DNA of 64,000 nucleotides from Alphaproteobacteria bacterium. Lineage in GTDB: Bacteria > Pseudomonadota > Alphaproteobacteria > Rhizobiales > Rhizobiaceae. The position numbers and the translations under genes were made by a program. Where the stretch lies: NCBI GenBank assembly GCA_024742485.1, contig JANSYK010000002.1, forward strand, positions 1,850,885 to 1,914,884, written 5' to 3'. Positions 9,362-18,717 of the stretch are shown here, piece by piece; position 1 is the first letter of the stretch, and each line of letters starts with the position of its first letter. The notes beneath the pieces are model-generated. The model saw nothing but the letters and a program-made list of their open reading frames with translations. It was not told the DNA's origin and ran no database searches.

Positions 9362-10462
9362 ATGGCGAACATCAAGAGACTGGGCGCAATGTTGGCGGAG
9401 ATGGATGCCGACTGGGCCGTTTTGACGGGGGCGGATTCCGTGTGTTTTGCGACGGGCCATGTGGTGCCGATTGAAATTGGGCAGTCTCCCTTTTCCGGTG
9501 GGCCGACGGTCGCATTTGTCGGGCGGGATGGTAGCGCTGGCGTGGTTTGCCCCAACACGGATGGCGGGCAAGGCGGCGACTATGAGGAAATCGCATATGC
9601 CGGATTTGCCAATGCAGTGACCGATCAGGTCGGAAACTACCGCGCTTCCGTGTCCGAATTGATCACGCGCATCGGGCTCTCTGGTTCCGTGGCGATCGAG
9701 ACATCGAGTTTTCCACGCGCGCTGAGCGACTTGTTGCCGGACGACATGCGGCCGATGGATGTGCCGCTGGCCCGGCTGCGGGCGGTCAAGAATGAGGACG
9801 AAGTCACGCACATGGCCTTTGCGGCCAAGGTAGCGGCAGCCGGACAGAACGAGGCTCGCCGCCTGTCGGTGCCGGGCGCGTGCGAGATGGATAATTTCGG
9901 TCGCATCCGCAGCAAGATGGAGGTGATGTCGAATGCCAGGTGCGCCTTGGCGGGGGAGTATATCACCGGGGTCGACAGAACCAGCCAGCTGGGGCTGCCG
10001 ATTTCGGACCGGATTATTGAGGCCGGTGATCCGGTGGTCTGTGATCTTGCTCCGCGTGTCGCGGGCTATTGGGGTGACAGTTGCAGTGCCTTTGTTGTCG
10101 GCGGCGAACCGACCGCGGAATATGAGCGCATGTACGACGCTGCCAAGAACACTCTTGAACTTGCCATAGCCGAATTGCGACCGGGGCTTCGAGTGTGTGA
10201 TTTCGATGCGAAATTGCGGGCCCACATGAAAGGGCTTGGCTACGAATATCCGCATCATTCCGGCCACGGGATCGGCACGTCGGTTCACGAATTCCCGCGC
10301 CTTGTTCCCGATGAGACGGCGTTGTTCGAGGAAAACATGTTCATCATGGTCGAGCCGGGCAGCTACGTTCGGGGCCTCGGAGGACTCCGCTGTGAATTCA
10401 TGCTGCGCGTTACGGCAACCGGAGCGGAAGTGACGGCACCGTTTGAAATGACGTGCAAATGA
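9362..10462 (+). CDS. M24 family (Xaa-Pro aminopeptidase/creatinase-like) protein
   Basis: 366 residues with a creatinase N-terminal domain followed by a pita-bread M24 domain. The metal ligands are visible: Asp in VVCDLAPR, Asp in GDSCSAF, His in HHSGHGIG, Glu in MVEPGSY and Glu in RCEFMLRV. The frame is open far upstream through dgoK, but the ATG at 9362 has GGAGG at 9350-9354 and is clearly the start. The family includes dipeptidases, creatinase and DMSP lyase (DddP); the substrate here is unknown. Confidence 0.9.
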   Translation: MANIKRLGAMLAEMDADWAVLTGADSVCFATGHVVPIEIGQSPFSGGPTVAFVGRDGSAGVVCPNTDGGQGGDYEEIAYAGFANAVTDQVGNYRASVSELITRIGLSGSVAIETSSFPRALSDLLPDDMRPMDVPLARLRAVKNEDEVTHMAFAAKVAAAGQNEARRLSVPGACEMDNFGRIRSKMEVMSNARCALAGEYITGVDRTSQLGLPISDRIIEAGDPVVCDLAPRVAGYWGDSCSAFVVGGEPTAEYERMYDAAKNTLELAIAELRPGLRVCDFDAKLRAHMKGLGYEYPHHSGHGIGTSVHEFPRLVPDETALFEENMFIMVEPGSYVRGLGGLRCEFMLRVTATGAEVTAPFEMTCK

Positions 10463-10606
10463 TCCGTCGGCGATGAGAACGGTCGCCATCCAAACCGAAT
10501 GATTTTGACTGGGCAGGAAGGAAAGGAGCGCGAATGAGATTGACGGCCTCTCGGTGCCTGAACCCGAGTCCCGATACTGTGTAATCAATTACGGAAGGAA
10601 ATTACG

Positions 10607-11623
10607 ATGTCATTCATACGAAACGCTCTGTTTGCCGGTCTGGCCACATTGGCGCTTGCCGGCACGTCCGTTGCGCAGGAATTCAATTTCAAGTTTCAAT
10701 CCAGTGACCCGGCCGGTAACCCGACTTTCATAATTGAGGAAGCATGGGCAAAACAGCTTTCGGAAGCCTCGGGTGGAAGACTCAATATCACGATGCTGCC
10801 GGTCAATGCCGTCGTCAGTTACTCCGAGACCCATGACACAGTCGCAGCTGGAATTCTGGATGGGCACATTACGTCGACCGCCTATATTTCAGGCAAGGAC
10901 CCCGCATTTGCGCTGATTGGCAGCACAACGGGAGCCTGGTCATCGCCCTATGAAATGCTGCGCTACATGAACTACGGTGGCGGCAATGAGCTGTTACGGG
11001 AGCTTTTGGGCGAATACGGTCTGTATTTCGTGGGCGCAACTTCCGGCGGGCTCGAGGCGTTTGTCTCGACGGTTCCCCTCAATGGCGTAGACGATTTGGC
11101 TGGACTGAAGATGCGCGCGCCTGAAGGTCTCGTCCAGGAGATATTCGCGGCAGCCGGAGCCTCTCCGGTCAATCTGCCGGCCTCCGAGGTGTTCACTTCC
11201 CTGGACAAGAAGGTCATTGATGCCGCTGACTATTCGGTGTTTTCAGCCAATCAGGATCAGGGCTTGAACGAGATTGCCCGGCACCCCGTCTATCCTGGAT
11301 TTCACTCGCTGCCGCTCATTGAAGTCTCGATGAACCAGGCGAAATGGGATGCCTTGCCCGATGACCTGAAGGCATTGATGACTATGTCGGTCAATGCGCT
11401 GGCCCTGGAAATGACGTCTCAGCTGTTCATCAAGGATCTCGAGGCGGTCGCCGAAGCACGCGCACAGGGCATCGAAATCCATGACTGGTCGCAGGAAGAA
11501 CGCGGCAAGTTCCGTGAAATCGCTCAAAATCAATGGGCCGTGGTCGCGGCCAGGAGCGAGAACGCACAGCGGGTCTACGATTCTCTGATTTCGTTCATGA
11601 ACAGCCAAGGTCTGCTAAAGTAG
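10607..11623 (+). CDS. TRAP transporter substrate-binding protein (DctP family)
   Basis: 338 residues with a Sec signal peptide of about 22 residues ending SVAQ, then a DctP/TAXI-like extracytoplasmic solute receptor. The conserved LAGLKMRAPEGLVQEIFAA region carries the Arg that normally binds the substrate carboxylate. GGAAGGA lies before the ATG at 10607. It delivers a carboxylate, probably a sugar acid or keto acid given the neighbours, to the two membrane subunits downstream. Confidence 0.92.
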   Translation: MSFIRNALFAGLATLALAGTSVAQEFNFKFQSSDPAGNPTFIIEEAWAKQLSEASGGRLNITMLPVNAVVSYSETHDTVAAGILDGHITSTAYISGKDPAFALIGSTTGAWSSPYEMLRYMNYGGGNELLRELLGEYGLYFVGATSGGLEAFVSTVPLNGVDDLAGLKMRAPEGLVQEIFAAAGASPVNLPASEVFTSLDKKVIDAADYSVFSANQDQGLNEIARHPVYPGFHSLPLIEVSMNQAKWDALPDDLKALMTMSVNALALEMTSQLFIKDLEAVAEARAQGIEIHDWSQEERGKFREIAQNQWAVVAARSENAQRVYDSLISFMNSQGLLK

Positions 11624-11631
11624 ATGTGTGT

Positions 11632-11656
11632 GCGGGGCCGGAACAGCCGGCCCCGC
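11632..11656 (+). terminator. Perfect 10-bp hairpin between TRAP receptor and membrane subunit
   Basis: GCGGGGCCGG at 11632-11641 is mirrored exactly at 11647-11656 with a 5-nt loop. No T-run follows, so it is more likely an mRNA-stabilising or attenuating hairpin than a full terminator. It separates the highly needed receptor from the DctQ/DctM subunits. Confidence 0.6.
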
Positions 11657-11689
11657 CACGAAGGCTCATCGAACGGGGACAGCACACGC

Positions 11690-12247
11690 ATGCATCAACA
11701 GTCCGAACCGGAAAACGGCGCAAAGACCGCAGAGACCGGTAATGTCCCTGATCGCAGCTGGATGAGAAAGGCGGTGGCCGCAACAGGACTGCCGTTTTCG
11801 ATGATCTACGTCCTGGCAATGGTCATTCTGATCTATGAAATCGTGATGCGCTATGTGTTTCACGCACCGACGCTTTGGGTCCACGAAACGACAACATTTC
11901 TCAGCGCGGTCGGGTTCATATTTGGTGGACTTTATTGCGTTTCCCTCGACCGGCATATTCGCATCGTGGTGCTGTATGATGCCGTCGGCCCGCGGGTAAA
12001 GCGAATTCTCGACCTGTTCATCTACAGTGCTTGCGCCATTTCCGCAGCTGCATTTGCCTATGCCGCGTGGAAGATGGCAGAAAAATCCCTGTTCACCCCG
12101 TCCGGTTCGTTTCGAATGGAAACCAGCGGTACCGCTTTTAACGCGCCGTATCCGGCGCTGCTGAAGTTATTCCTGTTTATCGTGTTGATACTCATCTCCC
12201 TCCAGTTTCTGTTTCTTTTCATCGACAAATTGCGCCGGAGAGGCTGA
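11690..12247 (+). CDS. TRAP transporter small permease (DctQ family)
   Basis: 185 residues with four predicted membrane segments (about 35-55, 70-90, 110-130, 155-175) and the family sequence YEIVMRYVFHAPTLWVHE. The frame opens at 11624, but that start would place the intergenic hairpin inside the gene; the ATG at 11690 with GGGGA upstream gives a normal DctQ length. It forms the transporter with the DctM-type subunit. Confidence 0.88.
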   Translation: MHQQSEPENGAKTAETGNVPDRSWMRKAVAATGLPFSMIYVLAMVILIYEIVMRYVFHAPTLWVHETTTFLSAVGFIFGGLYCVSLDRHIRIVVLYDAVGPRVKRILDLFIYSACAISAAAFAYAAWKMAEKSLFTPSGSFRMETSGTAFNAPYPALLKLFLFIVLILISLQFLFLFIDKLRRRG

Positions 12248-12251
12248 AACC

Positions 12252-13559
12252 ATGCTGGAACTCCAGAGCCTGGGGATCGAGTACGGAACCCTCCTGATGC
12301 TCGCAATGCTGCTGGTCTTGCTGGTTACGGGCATGCCGTTGGCATTCGTCACATTGCTGGTTGCGTTGTTCTTCACCGTCGGCTGGTTCGGCCCGTCCGC
12401 CATTCCGCTGATAACCAGCCGCGTTTACACATTCGTGTCGTCCTTTGTCTTCGTGTCGGTGCCGATGTTCGTGTTGATGGCCTCGATTCTTGATCGTTCC
12501 GGCATTGCGCGTGATCTTTTTGATGCGATGAAGCTTGTCGGCGGGCGCCTGCGCGGATCGGTCGCCATTCAGACCATATTTGTTGCTGTGATTCTTGCGG
12601 CGATGAGTGGAATCATCGGGGGAGAAATCGTCCTGTTGGGGCTGCTCGCGTTACCGCAGATGCTTCGCCTCGGTTACAATCGAGGCCTGGCCATTGGTGT
12701 TGTCTGCGCTGGCGGTTCGCTGGGCACGATGGTGCCACCATCGATTGTTCTGATCATCTATGGTCTCACAGCCAATGTTTCGATTGGTGATTTGTTCGTT
12801 GCCGCGGTCATCCCGGGCCTGATGCTGGCTGCCTTTTACGTGCTGTACGTTCTCGTGCGGGTCTATTTTGATCCCGATGCCGCCCCCATTGTCGAACCGG
12901 ATGAAATCTCCCGAGCCGACAAGATCCGCCTGTTGCGCGGGCTGATTGTTCCACTCCTGGTGGTGGTCATGGTTCTCGGGTCGATCTATGGCGGCATTGC
13001 GTCGGTCACCGAAGCTTCCGCCGTCGGCGTTGCCGGTGTTCTGTTGTCCACAATTGTCCGCGGGGAATTCACGCTCGAATTGCTGCGGTCAGCCGCCCTG
13101 CAGACACTGAGTACCTGCGGAATGATCGTCTGGATCGGGGTCGGCGCCAGCGCGCTGGTGGGTGTTTTCAATTTGATGGGCGGTGTCGATTTTGTTTCGA
13201 CGTTGATCGTGGGCGTGTCGGAAAATCCTGTCGTGGTGATCGGCTTTATGATGGTGATCCTGTTCCTGCTCGGCATGTTTCTCGATTGGGTCGGGATCGC
13301 TCTGCTGACCATGCCGATCTTCGTCCCGATCGTCATATCGCTGGGATATAATCCAGTGTGGTTTGGTGTCGTGTTCGCCATGAACATGCAGGTGTCGTAC
13401 CTGTCGCCGCCGTTTGGACCCGCTGTATTCTATTTGAAAAGCGTTGCACCGGCCGACATTTCCCTTGGTGAAATGTTCCGGGCCGTCATCCCGTTCATAG
13501 GATTGCAGGTGATGGCGCTCATTTTGCTCATTGCCTTTCCCTGGCTGGCCTACCACTGA
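12252..13559 (+). CDS. TRAP transporter large permease (DctM family)
   Basis: 435 residues, strongly hydrophobic, with 11-12 membrane segments. Family landmarks include GMPLAFVTLLVA, the GGEIVLLGLLALPQML segment, GGSLGTMVPPSIVLIIYG and the C-terminal SPPFGPAVFYLKSVAP. It begins four bases after the DctQ stop. It is the ion-coupled translocation subunit. Confidence 0.95.
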   Translation: MLELQSLGIEYGTLLMLAMLLVLLVTGMPLAFVTLLVALFFTVGWFGPSAIPLITSRVYTFVSSFVFVSVPMFVLMASILDRSGIARDLFDAMKLVGGRLRGSVAIQTIFVAVILAAMSGIIGGEIVLLGLLALPQMLRLGYNRGLAIGVVCAGGSLGTMVPPSIVLIIYGLTANVSIGDLFVAAVIPGLMLAAFYVLYVLVRVYFDPDAAPIVEPDEISRADKIRLLRGLIVPLLVVVMVLGSIYGGIASVTEASAVGVAGVLLSTIVRGEFTLELLRSAALQTLSTCGMIVWIGVGASALVGVFNLMGGVDFVSTLIVGVSENPVVVIGFMMVILFLLGMFLDWVGIALLTMPIFVPIVISLGYNPVWFGVVFAMNMQVSYLSPPFGPAVFYLKSVAPADISLGEMFRAVIPFIGLQVMALILLIAFPWLAYH

Positions 13560-13887
13560 GCAGCGTGTTTCGGAAAATACGGAAGTGATCCACTGAAACA
13601 ACGCCCTTCAGGCACCAGTGTTGCCGAATGTGAACAAGGGCAATTGGTGCTGATGTCCTGCCAGGCGCGATCCACTGGCTTGACCACGCAACACCGGTGG
13701 CCTCGGCTTTTTCAGCGCCGAAAACGATCCCTCCGGTGGCCTATTGTCTATTCTCTCCCGAAGCTTATACAAAAGTGCAATCTTAATTTGTATTTGCACT
13801 CCCAAATTGTCGTGTTACGAATGTAAAAAAAATAAATAAGTGAGGGAGTGTGCCGCTGCATGCGCGTGTTTGTGTACGGTGTAATTG
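13560..13887. promoter_or_regulatory. Intergenic region with promoter and overlapping dyad operator for the peptide ABC operon
   Basis: No gene is supported in these 328 bases. TTGTCT (13744-13749), a 16-nt spacer and TATACA (13766-13771) form a good sigma-70-type promoter. Over the expected start site lie two nested inverted pairs: TACAAA (13768-13773) with TTTGTA (13787-13792), and AGTGCAA (13774-13780) with TTGCACT (13794-13800). This reads as a repressor operator. No regulator gene is adjacent, so the protein is unknown. Confidence 0.55.
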
Positions 13888-14892
13888 ATGTCTGACGGAG
13901 CGGCGACCGTACTGGACGTTAAAGACCTGAGAACCGTGTTTCAGACCGGTCAGGGAGAAATTCACGCAGTCAATTCCGTCAGTTTCGATCTCAAGCCGGG
14001 CGAACTGCTCGGGGTGGTCGGGGAAAGCGGGTCCGGCAAATCAGTGACCATGATGTCGCTGATTGGTCTGTTGCCGTCGCCACCGGCGGACATACAGGGC
14101 GGACATGTCAATTTCGACGGCCTGGACCTTCTCAATATCGATGAGGACGACCTGCGTGCCATTCGCGGCGCCCGGATAGGGTTCATTTTCCAGGACCCGA
14201 TGACGTCGCTCAATCCCGTGTTCACCATCGGTTTCCAGTTGATGGAGCCCTTGCGGATGCATATGGGCCTGTCGAAAGCCGCCGCTCGCAAGCGGGCGGC
14301 GGAGCTGTTGGATCTGGTCGGCATTGCCGATCCCCACAAACGCCTGTCCGATTATCCGCACCAGTTTTCCGGCGGAATGCGCCAGAGGGTGATGATTGCC
14401 ATCGCGCTTGCCTGCGATCCCAAGGTTCTGATTGCCGATGAGCCGACCACGGCGCTGGATGTCACCATCCAGGCGCAGATCATCGACCTGATGAAGGACC
14501 TGCGCCGCAAGCTTGATATGGCCATCGTCTGGATCACCCATGACCTTGGTGTGATTGCGGGCATAGCCGACCGTGTCATCGTCATGTATGGCGGCCAGAT
14601 AGTCGAACATGCGCCGGTTGAGGAGTTGTTCGCCAATCCTCAACACCCCTATACTCGTGCTCTGCTGCAAACGGTTCCCAGTATACGCGGCGGGCGTTCC
14701 GATCGATTGAGGGTGATTGACGGACAGCCGCCAATCCTGCTCGAAGCACCGAGCCAATGTTCCTTTCAGGCCCGCTGCAGTCACGCATTCGACCGTTGCC
14801 GGCGCCACGATCCGGCACGGCTGACGATCAGTCCGGGCCATGATGTCGCCTGTTTCTGGGATCCGGCAACGGGGGAACCGCGCGATGAGTGA
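13888..14892 (+). CDS. Peptide-type ABC transporter ATP-binding protein (DppD/OppD)
   Basis: 334 residues. Walker A GESGSGKS near residue 48, signature [12 protein letters not shown], Walker [14 protein letters not shown]-loop WITHDLG, and a C-terminal oligopeptide-transporter extension with cysteines ([14 protein letters not shown]) that may hold an Fe-S cluster as seen in this family. ATG 13888 is preceded by an in-frame TTG at 13885. It is the first gene of a five-gene import system. Confidence 0.94.
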   Translation: MSDGAATVLDVKDLRTVFQTGQGEIHAVNSVSFDLKPGELLGVVGESGSGKSVTMMSLIGLLPSPPADIQGGHVNFDGLDLLNIDEDDLRAIRGARIGFIFQDPMTSLNPVFTIGFQLMEPLRMHMGLSKAAARKRAAELLDLVGIADPHKRLSDYPHQFSGGMRQRVMIAIALACDPKVLIADEPTTALDVTIQAQIIDLMKDLRRKLDMAIVWITHDLGVIAGIADRVIVMYGGQIVEHAPVEELFANPQHPYTRALLQTVPSIRGGRSDRLRVIDGQPPILLEAPSQCSFQARCSHAFDRCRRHDPARLTISPGHDVACFWDPATGEPRDE

Positions 14893-15922
14893 TACGGCTC
14901 AGGCTCCGCTTGTTCAGGTGCGTGGTCTCAAGATGCATTTTCCAATCCATGCGGGTCTGTTTCGTCGGCATGTTGGAGATATCAAGGCGGTGGACGACAT
15001 ATCGCTTGATATATTTGAAAGCGAAACACTGGGGCTGGTGGGTGAATCCGGCTGTGGCAAATCGACGGCCGGTCGGGCGATCATCAGCCTTTACACGATC
15101 ACCGACGGGTCCGTGGAGATCGACGGCGTGGACCTGGCCCAGTTGGACAGCAACAGCCTGCGCGCCATGCGCCCCAAGATGCAGATGATTTTCCAGGATC
15201 CGCAGGCCAGCCTAAATCCCAGAATGTCGGTCGCCAGCATCATCGCCGAACCGCTGGTTGAACACATGTCGCTCTCTTCATCGGAACGGCTGGCCCGCGT
15301 GTATGAGTTGATGGATGCAGTCGGGTTGAATCGCGCTTTTGCTGAACGCTTTCCACATGAATTTTCAGGCGGACAAAGACAGCGTATCGGCATTGCACGT
15401 GCGTTGGCATTGAACCCGAAATTCATTGTCTGCGATGAGCCCATTGCAGCACTTGACGTTTCGATCCAGGCACAGGTCGTCAACCTGTTGGAAGATCTGC
15501 AGAAACAATTCGGCCTGACCTATCTATTCATCAGCCATGACTTGTCGATGGTGCGCCACATCGCCGACAGGGTGGCCGTCATGTATCTTGGAAAGATCGT
15601 CGAACTGGCGCCGCGCGATACGCTTTATTCACAGCCGCTGCACCCCTATACCCAGGCGCTTCTTTCGGCTGTTCCAGAACCGGATCCGGTCAGTGAGAAA
15701 GATCGCAGGCACATCATTTTGAAGGGGGATGTTCCGTCTCCCGCGAACACGCCCACCGGCTGCAATTTTTGCACAAGGTGTCCGATCGCCGAGGATATCT
15801 GCCGGCAAATCGATCCGGAATTCCGGGAAATCACCCCGGGTCAGTTCGTGGCTTGCCACTTTGTCGGGGAAACAACCAAATCGACCGGGGAAAATACCAC
15901 CGGCACAATCGCTCAACATTAA
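14885..15922 (+). CDS. Peptide-type ABC transporter ATP-binding protein (DppF/OppF)
   Basis: 345 residues. Walker [10 protein letters not shown], signature [15 protein letters not shown], Walker [13 protein letters not shown], and the C-terminal cysteine cluster [14 protein letters not shown] typical of OppF/DppF. The start at 14885 overlaps the previous stop by 8 bp and follows GGGGAA. It partners the preceding ATPase. Confidence 0.94.
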   Translation: MSDTAQAPLVQVRGLKMHFPIHAGLFRRHVGDIKAVDDISLDIFESETLGLVGESGCGKSTAGRAIISLYTITDGSVEIDGVDLAQLDSNSLRAMRPKMQMIFQDPQASLNPRMSVASIIAEPLVEHMSLSSSERLARVYELMDAVGLNRAFAERFPHEFSGGQRQRIGIARALALNPKFIVCDEPIAALDVSIQAQVVNLLEDLQKQFGLTYLFISHDLSMVRHIADRVAVMYLGKIVELAPRDTLYSQPLHPYTQALLSAVPEPDPVSEKDRRHIILKGDVPSPANTPTGCNFCTRCPIAEDICRQIDPEFREITPGQFVACHFVGETTKSTGENTTGTIAQH

Positions 15923-15939
15923 TCAAAACGGAGGTAAAA

Positions 15940-17643
15940 ATGTTAAAAAAATCAATCTTGCTGGGGACAATCGCTGCCCTGGCCGTCGTCCCGGCCGCAT
16001 GGGCCGAACGCGGCTCTGACGGTCATGTCAACATCATTTACTGGCAGGCGCCTTCGACCATGAACCCCTATCTGTCGGGTGGCACGAAGGAACTTGAAGC
16101 TGCCTCGCTCGTTCTGGAGCCGATGGCTCGCTACGACGAAGCCGGCAATATGGTGCCCTATCTGGCGGAAAGCATTCCGACCGTGGACAATGGCGGCGTT
16201 TCGGACGATCTGACCAGCATTACCTGGAAACTGAAAGAGGGCATGATGTGGGCAGACGGAACACCCGTCACCTCCGCCGACCTCGTCTTCACGTGGAAAT
16301 ATTGTACGGACCCGGCGGGCGGTTGCGCCCAAAGCGAGAAATACAATGATGTGACGGACGTCAAAGCGGTCGATGACCGTACGGTCACGGTCACATTCGG
16401 CGTATCCAAGCCGTTTCCCTATGGACCATTCGTCGGTGCACAGGCACCCGTGATTCAGGCAGCACAGTTTGCAGATTGTCTCGGTGCCAAGGCCCCCGAA
16501 TGCACGGACGCCAACTTCATGCCCATCGGCACCGGTCCGTTCAAGGTGACGGATTTCCGCCCGAATGACGTGATCTCCTTCGATGCCAACCCCAACTATC
16601 GCGATCCGGCCAAACCGGCCTTTGCGACGGCAACGCTCAAGGGTGGCGGCGACGCTGCGGCCGCTGGCCGTGCGGTGCTTGAAACCGGCGAATTCGACTA
16701 TGCGTGGAACCTCCAGTTGGCACCGGATGTGCTGGCCAATATGGAAGCCGCCGGCAAAGGCAAGGTTGTCTCGTCCTTCGGCACACTTGTCGAGCGGATC
16801 ATGATCAACCTGACCAATCCGGATCCGGCATTGGGTGACGAGCGGGCAACCGCCAAGCATCCGCATCCGTTCCTGACCGACATTAATGTGCGCAAGGCGC
16901 TTTCAATGGCCATCGATCGCAACCTGCTGGTTGAGATCGGATATGGTGATGCCGGGCGTCCGACCTGTAACGTTCTGCCCGCACCGGAAATCTACAAATC
17001 CAGTGCCAATGACGCCTGTCTTGTTCAGGATGTTGAAGGCGCCAAGAAGCTGCTCGATGATGCAGGTTGGGTGCCTGGAGCCGACGGTGTTCGCGCCAAG
17101 GATGGTGTTCGCCTATCCATGCTGTATCAGACGTCCACCAATGCTGTTCGCCAGGACTTCCAGGCACTGATCAAGCAGTGGTGGGCTGACATCGGCGTCG
17201 AGACCGAACTGCGCAATATCGATGCGTCGGTCTTCTTCGGTGGAGACCCTGCAAGCCCGGATACATTCCAGAAATTCTACGCGGACGTTGAAATGTACGC
17301 CAACAATTTCGATGGAACGGATCCGGAATCCTACATGGCCAACTGGGAGTGCAAACAGGCACCGCGTCCCGAAACACAGTGGCAGGGCAACAACATGCCG
17401 CGCTATTGCTCTGAGGAGTATGACGCACTTGTTGCAAAAATGGCCCAGACCGGTGCGCTTGAAGAGCGGGCCAAACTGGCCAAGGAAATGAACGACAAGC
17501 TGATGCAGGACTACATCATCCTGCCGCTCGTCGATCGTGGCCGCGTATCGGCCCATTCCAACACACTCGGCGGAGTCATCATGAACACATGGGACTCCGA
17601 GCTTTGGAACGCTGCAGACTGGCGCCGCACGCGCACGCAGTAG
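15940..17643 (+). CDS. Peptide-type ABC transporter substrate-binding protein (family 5)
   Basis: 567 residues with a signal peptide of about 21 residues (MLKKSILL...AAWA) and an SBP_bac_5 body: PYLAESIP, TWKLKEGMMWADGTPVTSAD, PIGTGPFKV and NVRKALSMAIDR. The frame is open from 15769 inside the preceding gene, but CGGAGGT sits just before the ATG at 15940. It binds the substrate, a peptide or a sugar-like compound; the exact ligand is not predictable. Confidence 0.93.
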   Translation: MLKKSILLGTIAALAVVPAAWAERGSDGHVNIIYWQAPSTMNPYLSGGTKELEAASLVLEPMARYDEAGNMVPYLAESIPTVDNGGVSDDLTSITWKLKEGMMWADGTPVTSADLVFTWKYCTDPAGGCAQSEKYNDVTDVKAVDDRTVTVTFGVSKPFPYGPFVGAQAPVIQAAQFADCLGAKAPECTDANFMPIGTGPFKVTDFRPNDVISFDANPNYRDPAKPAFATATLKGGGDAAAAGRAVLETGEFDYAWNLQLAPDVLANMEAAGKGKVVSSFGTLVERIMINLTNPDPALGDERATAKHPHPFLTDINVRKALSMAIDRNLLVEIGYGDAGRPTCNVLPAPEIYKSSANDACLVQDVEGAKKLLDDAGWVPGADGVRAKDGVRLSMLYQTSTNAVRQDFQALIKQWWADIGVETELRNIDASVFFGGDPASPDTFQKFYADVEMYANNFDGTDPESYMANWECKQAPRPETQWQGNNMPRYCSEEYDALVAKMAQTGALEERAKLAKEMNDKLMQDYIILPLVDRGRVSAHSNTLGGVIMNTWDSELWNAADWRRTRTQ

Positions 17644-17649
17644 CAAAAC

Positions 17650-17679
17650 AGGCCGTTCCGGGAAACCGGGACGGCCTTT
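17650..17679 (+). terminator. 12-bp hairpin after the binding-protein gene
   Basis: The arms at 17650-17661 and 17666-17677 pair with one G-T wobble around a GAAA tetraloop, followed by only a short T stretch. As at 1648, it lies directly after a binding-protein gene inside an operon and probably lowers expression of the permease genes or protects the upstream mRNA. Confidence 0.6.
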
Positions 17680-17709
17680 CCAGACGCGTGGATCCGAGTC
17701 GTTGAAACG

Positions 17710-18717
17710 ATGCTGAATTACACAATACGCCGATTGCTGCTGGCAATCCCCACGCTGATCGCCATCAGTCTGATCATCTTTCTGCTGCTTGATCTTGCGC
17801 CCAGCGATCCCACGGCCAACCTGCCGCTGACGATACCGCCCGAAGTTCGCGAGAAAATCCGGCAGTCTCTGGGCATTGGCGATCCGATCTACATTCGCTA
17901 TCTCTTGTGGTGCAAACAGTTTTTCGTCAACGAGCCACTCAACATCCTCGAACAGGTCTTTGGCTGGGACTTTGGCGGTGACCGATTGCGGGTTCTCAGC
18001 TGGCAGACCCGGTCCCCGGTTGTCGATCTGATCGTTCAGCGCATGCCGCAAACCCTCTGGGTCGTGGGAATGTCCTACATCGTCGGGGTGCTGATCGCTG
18101 TGCCGATCGGCATTTACTCAGCCTACAAACAATATAGCTGGTTCGACCAGGCCGGCACCTTTGTCTCGATGGTGGGCTTTTCGGTCCCGACCTTTTTCAC
18201 CGGCGTTCTGATGATCGTCATCTTTTCCGTCTGGCTTGGCTGGTTTCCCTCCATTTACGACACCACGCATGTGGTGACGGACTGGCAGAGTTTCGTCTTT
18301 CAGGTGAGGCAGATGGCCATGCCGGTCTTTGTCCTTGCACTGTTCAACGCCGCGCAGATCAGCCGGTTCATGCGCGCGTCCATGTTGGACAATCTCAATC
18401 TCGATTACGTGCGAACGGCGCGGGCCAAGGGCATGAAGGAACGCACGGTCCTGCTCGTTCACGTTTTGCGCAATTCGCTCATTCCCGTCGTTACGGTGAT
18501 TGCACTTGGTGTGCCCCAGGTCTTTGGCGGCGCGATCATCACCGAACAGGTCTTCAAGGTAAATGGTCTCGGTCAGCTCCTCATCATTGCGATCCAGGGC
18601 GGTGACCTGCCGACCGTTCAAACCCTGACGTTCATCTTTGCGGTGCTGATCATTCTGTTCAATCTGATTGCCGATGTTCTTTACGGCATTCTCGATCCGA
18701 GGATCCGCTATGACTGA
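17710..18717 (+). CDS. Peptide-type ABC transporter permease (DppB/OppB)
   Basis: 335 residues with six membrane segments. The N-terminus is typical (YTIRRLLLAIPTLIAISLIIF), and the EAA loop reads YVRTARAKGMKERTVLLVHVLRNSLIPV. It pairs with the DppC-like subunit whose start overlaps this stop. Confidence 0.94.
   Translation: MLNYTIRRLLLAIPTLIAISLIIFLLLDLAPSDPTANLPLTIPPEVREKIRQSLGIGDPIYIRYLLWCKQFFVNEPLNILEQVFGWDFGGDRLRVLSWQTRSPVVDLIVQRMPQTLWVVGMSYIVGVLIAVPIGIYSAYKQYSWFDQAGTFVSMVGFSVPTFFTGVLMIVIFSVWLGWFPSIYDTTHVVTDWQSFVFQVRQMAMPVFVLALFNAAQISRFMRASMLDNLNLDYVRTARAKGMKERTVLLVHVLRNSLIPVVTVIALGVPQVFGGAIITEQVFKVNGLGQLLIIAIQGGDLPTVQTLTFIFAVLIILFNLIADVLYGILDPRIRYD

Noticed and set aside
15769..15939. 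Upstream extension of the peptide-binding-protein frame
   Set aside because: It overlaps the OppF-like gene; the ATG at 15940 has an ideal ribosome-binding site followed by a signal peptide.
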